DNA of 5,116 nucleotides from an uncultured Chloroflexota bacterium (GTDB lineage Bacteria; Chloroflexota; Dehalococcoidia; Dehalococcoidales; RBG-16-60-22): positions 1 through 5,116 of the forward strand of contig CAIWTG010000076.1 of assembly GCA_903915565.1 (NCBI GenBank), written 5' to 3'. Numbering within the stretch: position 1 is the first letter of the stretch; the number at the start of each line of letters is the position of its first letter. Made by a program: the position numbers and the translations under genes. The notes beneath the pieces are model-generated. The model did not search any database. It was not told the DNA's origin and was given only the letters and a program-made list of their open reading frames with translations. This document shows positions 1 through 5,114 of the stretch, in pieces.

Positions 1-1
1 A

Positions 2-11
2 CGATATATCG
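2..11. repeat. 10-base perfect palindrome beside the DinB-gene promoter
   Basis: CGATATATCG reads the same on both strands and ends two bases before the -35 box of the promoter at 13-41. Its position would suit an operator. A 10-base AT-rich palindrome can arise by chance, and the window edge hides what lies further upstream. Confidence 0.25.
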
Positions 12-12
12 G

Positions 13-41
13 TTGACTATCCCCGCCTTCCTAACTATAAT
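13..41 (+). promoter_or_regulatory. sigma70-type promoter for the DinB-fold gene
   Basis: A -35 box TTGACT (13-18) and a perfect -10 box TATAAT (36-41) are separated by exactly 17 bases. Transcription would start near 47-49, giving a leader of about 35 bases that carries AGGAGG (71-76), 6 bases before the ATG at 83. The spacing and near-consensus boxes make this a strong constitutive-looking promoter. Confidence 0.85.
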
Positions 42-82
42 ACAAAATAGGATACCTTTTATACTATTTCAGGAGGCAAATA

Positions 83-595
83 ATGGAAGTCAAAGAATTT
101 ATTAAGGGGCAGCTAGACGGCGCCGACCAGAGCATTAAGCGAACCGTCGATACCTTGAAGCAGGGAGAAATTGAGTGGCAGCCCAAGAGCGGCTGTAACA
201 CCATCGGCTTAATCCTCTTCCACGTCTACAAGACCGAGGACGCATTTATCAACCACATGGTCAATGGCAAAAAAGAGCTTTGGGAGACGGCTAAGTGGTA
301 CGAAAAGGTCGGCCTGTCGGCCAACGTGGAAACCGCTCATTTTTCTGGTCCGGAGCAGGTTGACGCTTTCAAAGTACCCAAGCTTAAGGCTATTCTGGAT
401 TATGGCGCGGCAGTTCACAAGAATACTTTAGCTTATCTGAAAACGCTTAAACCGGCAGATTTTGATAAAAAGATTGAAATGCGCTTTGGTCCGATGCCGC
501 TGGCGGTAGTGTTTTCTATACTAGTTAGTCACGCTGCCTCGCACACCGGCGAGATGTCCTACATGCGCGGTCTTAAGCGCGGCATGGATAAGTAG
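83..595 (+). CDS. DinB-fold (DinB/YfiT-like) metal-binding protein
   Basis: This 170-residue protein has the length and layout of the DinB/YfiT four-helix-bundle superfamily. Members bind a divalent metal through three histidines, and several act as thiol-dependent transferases or hydrolases. The likely triad is visible: His47 in the helix LFHVYKTEDAF, and His150 and His154 in SHAASHTGEM near the C-terminus, which is the family's H-x3-H arrangement. There is no signal peptide or membrane segment, so it should be cytoplasmic. The ATG at 83 is well supported by AGGAGG six bases upstream and by the promoter at 13-41. The gene appears monocistronic and runs into the convergent methylase gene, with five bases between the stop codons. 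The substrate cannot be told from sequence. The family name comes from a DNA-damage-induced gene, but this promoter shows no clear LexA box, so SOS control should not be assumed. Confidence 0.85.
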   Translation: MEVKEFIKGQLDGADQSIKRTVDTLKQGEIEWQPKSGCNTIGLILFHVYKTEDAFINHMVNGKKELWETAKWYEKVGLSANVETAHFSGPEQVDAFKVPKLKAILDYGAAVHKNTLAYLKTLKPADFDKKIEMRFGPMPLAVVFSILVSHAASHTGEMSYMRGLKRGMDK

Positions 596-600
596 GGGCT

Positions 601-1347
601 TTAGCTCTGACTTAAATATATCAATATCGCCCCGCAGGTGGCTACATTAAGACTTTCGGCTTTTTCCGGCGCGATAGGTACCCGTACGCGATAGTCGGCT
701 GTCTCTAAAAGCGCTTGAGAAAGCCCGGCGGCTTCGTTGCCCAGCGCCAGTACCAGTTTTTCCTGTTTTGCCAATATGGCAGGGTCATCAGCGCCCTTCA
801 CTTCGGCGGCGACTATCTTATAATTATTACTTTTTAACGATTTAATGGCTTCCAGATATTGCGATGTCCGGCGCAGCCACAAAGATAAAACGGTTCCGGC
901 ACTCGCCTGCACGCACTTGGGACCTAAAGGGTCGGCGCAGCTTTCCGTCAAAATTACTCCGTTATATCCTAAGGCGGCGGCGGTGCGAATAAGCGTTCCC
1001 ACGTTGCCGGGGTCCTGGATGTCCTCCAGAAGTAGAATGTGGCTGCCGATATCTTTAGGTATACTGGGGGAATAGATATCATGGGGGGTTTTCACTACTG
1101 CCAGGATTCCCTGCGGCGTCTGTACGCTGCTGATGTATTGAAATTGGCTGGGGCTAACAGTGCGTTGCGGATAACTGCGGAAGGCAGACGGCGGTGCTTC
1201 TACCGATATTACTTCGGTTATAGCCTCCGGCTGGCTGGCCACAATTTGCTTAATGGCTTTCTCTCCTTCAACGAGGAAAAAACCTGTTTCCAGTCTGCTT
1301 TTCCTATCGGCAAGCTGGCGGTACCACTTTAAAGACTTATCCGGCAT
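601..1347 (-). CDS. TrmH/SpoU-family RNA 2'-O-ribose methyltransferase
   Basis: This 248-residue SPOUT-class enzyme would transfer a methyl group from S-adenosylmethionine to a ribose 2'-OH in rRNA or tRNA. The N-terminal part (about residues 18-86, with FFLVEGEKAI and VQTPQGILAVV) matches the SpoU substrate-binding domain. The C-terminal catalytic domain shows all three SpoU motifs: motif 1 at 110-122 (IQDPGNVGTLIRT, with Asn115 and Arg121), motif 2 at 201-210 (ALGNEAAGLS), and motif 3 at 225-236 (IAPEKAESLNVA). These form the trefoil knot that binds the cofactor. The ATG at 1347 follows GAGG at 1358-1355 with a 7-base gap. The two-domain layout resembles RlmB and TsnR/AviRb-type 23S rRNA methylases more than the tRNA Gm18 enzyme TrmH, but the target nucleotide cannot be assigned. 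No convincing promoter was found just upstream, so it may be read from the GYD-gene promoter through the hairpin at 1366-1427. Confidence 0.92.
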   Translation of the reverse strand: MPDKSLKWYRQLADRKSRLETGFFLVEGEKAIKQIVASQPEAITEVISVEAPPSAFRSYPQRTVSPSQFQYISSVQTPQGILAVVKTPHDIYSPSIPKDIGSHILLLEDIQDPGNVGTLIRTAAALGYNGVILTESCADPLGPKCVQASAGTVLSLWLRRTSQYLEAIKSLKSNNYKIVAAEVKGADDPAILAKQEKLVLALGNEAAGLSQALLETADYRVRVPIAPEKAESLNVATCGAILIYLSQS

Positions 1348-1365
1348 TTGTTCGCCTCGCCCTTA

Positions 1366-1427
1366 AACAATACCACACCCGGGAGGTCTACTTAAAAGTG
1401 TTTCTCCGCGGGTGTGGTTTGATTGTT
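1366..1427 (-). terminator. Long imperfect hairpin between the GYD and methylase genes; possible terminator or processing site
   Basis: A perfect 10-base arm pair, ACCACACCCG (1372-1381) and CGGGTGTGGT (1409-1418), is extended inward by GGAG/CTCC (1382-1385 with 1404-1407, one bulged base). It is extended outward by AACAAT/ATTGTT (1366-1371 with 1422-1427, three extra bases on one side). About 20 base pairs can form around an 18-base loop. On the minus strand it follows the GYD stop codon and precedes the methylase ribosome binding site. The bases after the stem (ATTGTTTAAG) are only mildly T-rich, so it is a poor classical Rho-independent terminator. It could instead protect or process the mRNA, or be a small repeat element. 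Confidence 0.5.
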
Positions 1428-1451
1428 ACTAAATTGGATGATATCGATTTT

Positions 1452-1760
1452 TTATTTATCGCTTAAGGCTTTGGCCATCTGGATTTCTTTAATCAGGTCT
1501 TCAACGGTGATGGCGGTCAAGGTCAACGGCTCCAGAGTGCCGCGAGAGCCCAACGACGAAGCAACTCTGGCAATGACGGTGTTATTAGGCGCTTCCAGGA
1601 TATTGACGAAGTCCCACTCGCCGAGTAGAGCGTACTGCGAGATGATTTTAGCTCCCATCTCCTCCACCTCTTTATTGACTTCCCAGAGTCTGCCGGGATT
1701 CCGCATCATTGTTTTTCTTCCGTGGTCGGTTAACTTGGTTAACATCATGTAATATGGCAT
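1452..1760 (-). CDS. GYD-domain protein of unknown function
   Basis: This protein of 102 residues has the length and sequence character of the GYD domain family (Pfam GYD). These are small single-domain proteins, probably of the ferredoxin-like alpha-beta fold, with no established biochemical role. Family landmarks are MPYYMMLTKLT at the start, NKEVEEMGAKIISQYALLGEWDFV (residues 29-52; GEWD replaces the name-giving G-Y-D), and GSRGT at 71-75. The start was set at the ATG at 1760, not the in-frame GTG at 1769. AGAGGTG (1773-1767) lies six bases before the ATG but would overlap the GTG. The gene has its own promoter (1848-1820), with a hairpin and T-tract in the leader. It lies between the cob operon and the methylase gene, and nothing in it points to a cobalamin role. 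It is probably cytoplasmic. Confidence 0.85.
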   Translation of the reverse strand: MPYYMMLTKLTDHGRKTMMRNPGRLWEVNKEVEEMGAKIISQYALLGEWDFVNILEAPNNTVIARVASSLGSRGTLEPLTLTAITVEDLIKEIQMAKALSDK

Positions 1761-1766
1761 TTTATT

Positions 1767-1773
1767 CACCTCT
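1767..1773 (-). promoter_or_regulatory. Ribosome binding site that decides the GYD-gene start
   Basis: AGAGGTG on the minus strand is an extended match to the anti-Shine-Dalgarno sequence and sits six bases before the ATG at 1760. It contains the GTG at 1769 that would otherwise be the longer start, so that GTG is part of the binding site. The T-tract of the upstream hairpin ends two bases away, so a structured or terminated leader would directly affect this site. Confidence 0.8.
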
Positions 1774-1774
1774 G

Positions 1775-1808
1775 AAAAAAAATCGCCCTATCGTTTCACG
1801 GTTAGGGC
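1775..1808 (-). terminator. Hairpin with T8 tract: cob operon terminator and/or GYD leader attenuator
   Basis: On the minus strand GCCCTA (1808-1803) pairs with TAGGGC (1790-1785). An inner CG/CG pair (1800-1799 with 1793-1792) closes a TGAAA loop. The stem is followed by GA and eight T residues (1782-1775). This is the form of a Rho-independent terminator, although the stem is short. It lies 65 bases after the cobU stop codon, so it would end the cob transcript. It is also downstream of the GYD gene's own -10 box (1825-1820) and upstream of that gene's ribosome binding site, so transcripts from that promoter must also cross it. Confidence 0.75.
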
Positions 1809-1819
1809 TTCTACTTAAC

Positions 1820-1848
1820 ATATTACACTACTGTGTTTGAACTGTCAA
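1820..1848 (-). promoter_or_regulatory. sigma70-type promoter for the GYD-domain gene
   Basis: On the minus strand a perfect -35 box TTGACA (1848-1843) and a -10 box TAATAT (1825-1820) are separated by exactly 17 bases. Transcription should start near 1813, giving a leader of about 50 bases to the ATG at 1760. Nearly all of that leader is taken up by the hairpin and T-tract at 1808-1775. The promoter lies wholly in the 104-base gap between cobU and the GYD gene. Confidence 0.85.
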
Positions 1849-1873
1849 TAAGGTTAAGAAAGTAACTCCAGGC

Positions 1874-2410
1874 TTATTTAGCCTTGATTGGTATACCTGC
1901 GACCAGTAAAAATACTTCGTCAACCCTCGCTGCCAGTGCCTGGTTGGCTTTACCCAACAGGTCACGGTAGAGGCGGCTGACCGGGTCTCCCGGAACAATT
2001 CCCAGTCCCACTTCATTGGTGACGATGATAAAGTTCGCCCGCGATTTTTTCATACAGTCGACGAGTTCTTCTATTTCTTCAACGACGGCTTTTTCCACCG
2101 TCTCCGCTTTGGCGTTGGCGCCGTATTGTTCGAAGATGTTGTTAATCAGCAGGGTAATGCAGTCGATAATAATGGTCTTAAACCCGACGTTATTTTGGGC
2201 AATCTGGCGGCCGAGGTGTATGGTTGCTTCCAGCGTTTTCCAATCTTTGGGCCTGACTTGGCGGTGGCCTTCGATGCGTTTCCGCATATCATCATCACCG
2301 GCGGTGGCAGTCGCCACAAACAGCACCTGTCCGCCGGCTTCAACGGCGAGTTCCTGTGCTAATCTGCTTTTACCGCTCCGCGCACCTCCGGTTAAGAGTA
2401 TCCTTTTCAA
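1874..2410 (-). CDS. cobU: Adenosylcobinamide kinase / adenosylcobinamide-phosphate guanylyltransferase
   Basis: CobU is a bifunctional cytoplasmic enzyme. It phosphorylates adenosylcobinamide and then transfers GMP from GTP to give adenosylcobinamide-GDP, the activated half used by CobS. The 178-residue length is normal. Visible motifs are the P-loop GGARSGKS (8-15), His49 in EGHRQVRP, which matches the histidine that is guanylylated in characterised CobU, a Walker-B-like IIIDC (80-84), and the family motif TNEVGLGIVP (131-140). The start codon is TTG at 2410. It is preceded by AAAGGAG (2424-2418) with a 7-base gap, and no better in-frame start is nearby. The gene is last in the operon, 12 bases after the cobS stop codon. 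Its ribosome binding site overlaps that stop codon, which suggests translational coupling. Lack of an accompanying cobinamide amidohydrolase in the window leaves the source of cobinamide open. Confidence 0.95.
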   Translation of the reverse strand: MKRILLTGGARSGKSRLAQELAVEAGGQVLFVATATAGDDDMRKRIEGHRQVRPKDWKTLEATIHLGRQIAQNNVGFKTIIIDCITLLINNIFEQYGANAKAETVEKAVVEEIEELVDCMKKSRANFIIVTNEVGLGIVPGDPVSRLYRDLLGKANQALAARVDEVFLLVAGIPIKAK

Positions 2411-2417
2411 ATTGCTG

Positions 2418-2424
2418 CTCCTTT
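2418..2424 (-). promoter_or_regulatory. Ribosome binding site supporting the TTG start of cobU
   Basis: AAAGGAG on the minus strand lies seven bases before TTG at 2410 and overlaps the cobS stop codon (2425-2423). The strong site and good spacing argue that the TTG is the genuine start, and that cobU translation is coupled to termination on cobS. Confidence 0.75.
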
Positions 2425-3223
2425 AAAGTAAACTCGGCGCTGCCTTGAAGATGATAATCACGAATATCAGCGCCATTACCTGGGCTATTTCATTAATCGC
2501 GCCGTATGTATCGCCTGTCAGCCCGGCGAACTTGTACTTAAAATAAAAAGCCAGGGCGGTGGTGATTATCAGTACCCCACCGAACAGCAAAAATCCGCCG
2601 ACGTTAAATAGCGGATAAAGCCCGCCCGCAATACCTAACATGATGACTGTAGCTACCGTCAACTGCACCCAACCCGTTGCCTCCTTGTACGCTTTGCCAA
2701 GTCCGGTGGGGCGGGCGTAAGGATAGGCGAAAATGGCGTAGACCATCGCCCACCGACTGACTACGGGCATGAAGAGAAGCACCGGGGTCATTTTTCCGGC
2801 TGGCATATTGCTTAAAGCAACGTACTGCGCCAGTAATATCAGCACGATGCCCACCACCCCAAAAGCCCCCACCCGGCTATCGTGCATTACTTTCCATCTT
2901 TCCTCGACGGTCTTGTGTCCCGCAATGCCGTCGCAGGTGTCGGAGAGTCCATCGAGGTGCATCGCACCGGTGATAATTACCAACGCTATGATGAGCAGAA
3001 CGTTGGTTACTGACGGCGGCAAAATTAGGTTAATAACCCAATTCAGTCCCGCCAAAATTCCGCCAATACCTAACCCCACCAGCGGAAACCAGGCGGTGGC
3101 TTGCCCCAACTGTTTGGCGGTAAGCTCGCGCTTAATACGCAACGGGATGCTGGTTAATAATTGTACGGCGGCTAAAAAACTGGTAATATCCCTATTCTCC
3201 CTCTGATACTCCCGCTTCGGCAA
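2423..3223 (-). CDS. cobS: Adenosylcobinamide-GDP ribazoletransferase (cobalamin synthase)
   Basis: CobS is an integral inner-membrane enzyme. It joins adenosylcobinamide-GDP to alpha-ribazole or its 5'-phosphate, closing the nucleotide loop of cobalamin. The 266 residues show several hydrophobic spans (about 43-68, 73-88, 119-137, 146-166, 188-205, 207-228, 246-261). The conserved polar motifs are present: HLDGLSDTCDG (89-99), DSRVGAFG (115-122), SRW near 156-158, and GLTGDTYGAINE (234-245), which likely bind metal and the GDP moiety. The assigned start is TTG at 3223, inside the end of cobT (32-base overlap), and it has no good ribosome binding site. Homology begins near residue 14 (TSFLAAVQLLTSIP). 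The first dozen charged residues may therefore be an artefact, but no ATG, GTG or TTG exists between residue 1 and that point. The function is secure; the exact N-terminus is not. Confidence 0.93.
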   Translation of the reverse strand: MPKREYQRENRDITSFLAAVQLLTSIPLRIKRELTAKQLGQATAWFPLVGLGIGGILAGLNWVINLILPPSVTNVLLIIALVIITGAMHLDGLSDTCDGIAGHKTVEERWKVMHDSRVGAFGVVGIVLILLAQYVALSNMPAGKMTPVLLFMPVVSRWAMVYAIFAYPYARPTGLGKAYKEATGWVQLTVATVIMLGIAGGLYPLFNVGGFLLFGGVLIITTALAFYFKYKFAGLTGDTYGAINEIAQVMALIFVIIIFKAAPSLL

Positions 3224-4247
3224 AGGTCGCCATTTCGTTAAGCGTCCTGACGGCTGCCTCAGCGATAATAACCCCCAACGCCGCGCCGGTGCCCTCGCCC
3301 AAGCGCATTTCCAGGTTTAACAACGGTTTGAGGCCCAAATATTGCAGCATGGCGGTGTGGCCTGCCTCTGCTGATACGTGTGCGGCGATGATATAGTCCT
3401 TCATCTGCGGTGCCAGGGCCATCGCGACTAATGCCGCCGCCCCGGAAATAAAACCGTCAATTACGACCGGCACTTTTTGTGCCGCCGCTCCCAGCATTAC
3501 TCCCGCCAACCCGCCGATTTCAAATCCGCCAACTTTTGCCAGCACTTCCAGCGGTTTTTGAGGATTGGGTTTATTCAGCGCCAGCGCGCGTTTGATGACG
3601 TCTATTTTGTGGGTGAGCTGTTCGTCGCTTAAACCAGTGCCCCGCCCCGTTACTTCCTCCACCGACTTGCGGGACAGGGCGGCGAAGATGGCACTGCTGG
3701 CTGTCGTATTGCCAATGCCCATGTCGCCGGTGCCGACGATGTCGAGGCCTTTTTTAAATTCATCATTAACGATTTCTATACCGGACTCGATGGATTTTAC
3801 AGCCTGTTCGTCGGTCATTGCCGGACTCTTGCAGATGTTTTTCGTGCCGTAGTCTACTTTTTTTACGATGAGCTGTTTATCAGGCTTAAGGTCACTGGCG
3901 ACGCCCATGTCCACAAAGACGATTCTCGCTCCAGCTTGTTTCGCCAAGACGTTAATCCCCGCCCCGCCCCTTAAAAAATTCTCCACCATCTGGGCGGTTA
4001 CCTCTTGAGGCCAGTTGCCTATCTTTTCATCCACCACACCGTGGTCGCCCGCCATGGTTATCATCGCTTTATTTTTTATCTGCGGCTTGGCTTTACCCTG
4101 GATGCCGGCTATCTGGATGGACAATTCTTCAAGTCTGCCCAGGCTGCCCGCGGGTTTAGTCAGGTCGTTCTGCCGTTGACGCGCCGCCGCCATCGCTTCT
4201 TTATCGAGAGGTTTGATATTATTAATCGTTGTGGTGAGTAAGTCCAT
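3192..4247 (-). CDS. cobT: Nicotinate-nucleotide--dimethylbenzimidazole phosphoribosyltransferase
   Basis: CobT transfers the phosphoribosyl group of nicotinate mononucleotide to a lower-ligand base, usually 5,6-dimethylbenzimidazole. The alpha-ribazole 5'-phosphate formed is used by CobS. The 351-residue length is typical. Conserved segments are KPAGSLGRLE (31-40), AGDHGV (66-71), TGDMGIGNTT (173-182), GRGTGL (201-206) and RLGEGTGA (315-322). Glu318 in the last one corresponds to the catalytic glutamate of Salmonella CobT (Glu317). The protein should be cytoplasmic. The ATG at 4247 follows AAAGGAGA with a 5-base gap. The gene begins 12 bases after the stop of the upstream iron-sulfur protein gene and overlaps cobS at its end. 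CobT homologues accept various benzimidazoles or phenols, so the actual lower ligand of this organism cannot be inferred from sequence alone. Confidence 0.96.
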   Translation of the reverse strand: MDLLTTTINNIKPLDKEAMAAARQRQNDLTKPAGSLGRLEELSIQIAGIQGKAKPQIKNKAMITMAGDHGVVDEKIGNWPQEVTAQMVENFLRGGAGINVLAKQAGARIVFVDMGVASDLKPDKQLIVKKVDYGTKNICKSPAMTDEQAVKSIESGIEIVNDEFKKGLDIVGTGDMGIGNTTASSAIFAALSRKSVEEVTGRGTGLSDEQLTHKIDVIKRALALNKPNPQKPLEVLAKVGGFEIGGLAGVMLGAAAQKVPVVIDGFISGAAALVAMALAPQMKDYIIAAHVSAEAGHTAMLQYLGLKPLLNLEMRLGEGTGAALGVIIAEAAVRTLNEMATFAEAGVSEGE

Positions 4248-4259
4248 GAAATCTCCTTT

Positions 4260-4988
4260 TTATTGATACCGCGGCGAAGCCACAGGGCAAACCCGCATAC
4301 ATTCGGAGCAGCCGCCGGCAGCTTCGACGTAAGTACGGCAGGCGTATTTATTCAGCGCATAAGCTTCCCCGGCTTTAGGGCGGCCTAAAGCTTTGGCCGG
4401 GCACTTAACGACGCATACATTACAGTACCGGCAGTTCTTTTGTGGTTTACCGGCTGTAGACTTTAAAACCGCTTCGGTCAGACACAACGTAAGTTGTACC
4501 CTGGGGCCGTATTTTTCAGTTATCAGCAGGCTGCTCATTCCAATATTACCCAGACCTGCCGCCTCGGCTGTTTGTTTGTAGGGTATCACCGCCTCTAAAA
4601 ACCTCCCATCCACCGCCGGACCTAACGCTGGCAATGGCAGTGCTTTTAACCCTGCTTGATGCGACGCTTTGGCGACGTCGTAACCTGCTTTGAGCAAACG
4701 GCCGCGTAAATATTCGTTGTGCCGGGTTAAGAGTTCGTTCAAATTAGGCGTTCCCATCGCCCTCTCCGGTGACGTCAACTCCAGGAATTCCGGATAAATT
4801 TCCATCCCGAAAACGACGATTGACTTAACCGAGGGCAGTAATTTTTGCGCCGCCTGGGCGAGTTTATTTTTCTTTAGTGCATCAATGCGTACTACCCCAA
4901 CCATATCCACGTCCAGCCTGGCCAGGGTCTCCTGCACTTTGGTATCTATTTTCTCCAGAGTCTTTTTAGTCATCGTCTTTTTAGCCAT
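4260..4988 (-). CDS. QueG-like two-cluster [4Fe-4S] protein (COG1600-type), first gene of the cob operon
   Basis: This protein of 242 residues ends in a dicluster ferredoxin-like region: Cys186-x2-Cys189-x2-Cys192-x3-Cys196-Pro, then Cys217-x9-Cys227-x2-Cys230-x3-Cys234-Pro. That is enough for two [4Fe-4S] clusters. Before it lies AGLGNIGMSSLLITEKYGPR (residues 144-163), the signature shared by epoxyqueuosine reductase QueG and by reductive dehalogenases, both cobalamin-dependent. It lacks the C-terminal HEAT-repeat part of QueG, and is much shorter (QueG is usually above 300 residues). In QueG the motif reads GLGWIGK; here Met replaces the Lys. The aspartate expected upstream (in VD-S/T-AP) aligns by eye with Leu. 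It is therefore probably not a true QueG. No Tat or Sec signal is seen. The ATG at 4988 was chosen over the GTG at 4997 because the AAAGGGG site is only one base from the GTG. Placement before cobT suggests a corrinoid-linked role, which is inference. Confidence 0.8.
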   Translation of the reverse strand: MAKKTMTKKTLEKIDTKVQETLARLDVDMVGVVRIDALKKNKLAQAAQKLLPSVKSIVVFGMEIYPEFLELTSPERAMGTPNLNELLTRHNEYLRGRLLKAGYDVAKASHQAGLKALPLPALGPAVDGRFLEAVIPYKQTAEAAGLGNIGMSSLLITEKYGPRVQLTLCLTEAVLKSTAGKPQKNCRYCNVCVVKCPAKALGRPKAGEAYALNKYACRTYVEAAGGCSECMRVCPVASPRYQ

Positions 4989-4998
4989 TTTCAGCACG

Positions 4999-5005
4999 CC
5001 CCTTT
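4999..5005 (-). promoter_or_regulatory. Ribosome binding site deciding the start of the QueG-like gene
   Basis: AAAGGGG on the minus strand lies ten bases before ATG at 4988 but only one base before the in-frame GTG at 4997. The GTG is thus unlikely to be used. A later in-frame ATG at 4973 lies too far from the site. Confidence 0.6.
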
Positions 5006-5033
5006 AACGTATAATGTCCTTATTATATACGTT
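5006..5033. repeat. Imperfect palindrome covering the cob operon -10 region
   Basis: AACGTATAAT (5006-5015) and ATTATATACGTT (5022-5033) are reverse complements except for a two-base TA insertion in the right arm. A six-base centre (GTCCTT) separates them. The right arm contains the operon's TATAAT. This could be an operator for a dimeric repressor or simply two facing -10-like sequences. The AT-rich composition lowers its statistical weight. Confidence 0.4.
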
Positions 5034-5050
5034 CGCCCTTCACCTTTACA
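5022..5050 (-). promoter_or_regulatory. Likely promoter of the QueG-like/cobT-cobS-cobU operon
   Basis: On the minus strand a perfect -10 box TATAAT (5027-5022) lies about 34 bases before the ATG at 4988. The sequence 17 bases further upstream is TGTAAA (5050-5045), which matches the -35 consensus at only three positions, and there is no extended -10 TG. A weak -35 box fits a promoter that needs an activator or is kept low. No internal promoter was recognised between the four genes, so they are probably co-transcribed. Confidence 0.6.
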
Positions 5051-5114
5051 CGCTGCGGTTATTAGTTCTGTTGCCGTGGGCGCTTAGCAGCACCGTAGGT
5101 AAGCCGTTAAGGGG
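5046..5114 (-). CDS. Possible 3' end of another minus-strand gene, cut by the window edge
   Basis: One minus-strand frame stays open from the window edge for 22 codons. It ends with residues SAHGNRTNNRSV and a TAA at 5048-5046. Codon choice resembles that of the neighbouring genes and the strand agrees with the operon, but 22 codons is too short to prove coding and no family is recognised. If real, its stop codon would overlap the weak -35 element of the cob operon promoter. The alternative is plain intergenic DNA or the start of a plus-strand gene. Confidence 0.2.
   Translation of the reverse strand, partial: PLNGLPTVLLSAHGNRTNNRSV

Noticed and set aside
60..65. TATACT as a second -10 box for the DinB-fold gene
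   Set aside because: It lies only five bases before the ribosome binding site, and no -35 box is present at the right distance. The promoter at 13-41 is far better.
1367..1395. Promoter for the methylase gene (TTAAGT, 17 bases, TATTGT on the minus strand)
   Set aside because: Both boxes are poor matches, and they sit inside the strong hairpin, whose sequence is better explained by its pairing.
1423..1752. Plus-strand open frame of 109 codons
   Set aside because: It is antisense to the GYD gene, which has a family match, a promoter and a ribosome binding site. The plus-strand frame begins inside a hairpin arm and has none of these.
2016..2426. Plus-strand open frame of 136 codons
   Set aside because: It lies antisense to cobU, whose motifs and operon position are clear. 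The translation resembles no known protein and has no ribosome binding site of note.
2769..3206. Plus-strand open frame of 145 codons
   Set aside because: It is the antisense of cobS, whose conserved motifs lie on the other strand. It is a by-product of cobS codon composition.
5010..5015. Plus-strand TATAAT as a divergent promoter
   Set aside because: The bases 17 upstream do not resemble a -35 box. No plus-strand start codon with a ribosome binding site follows before the window ends. It is explained as one arm of the palindrome.
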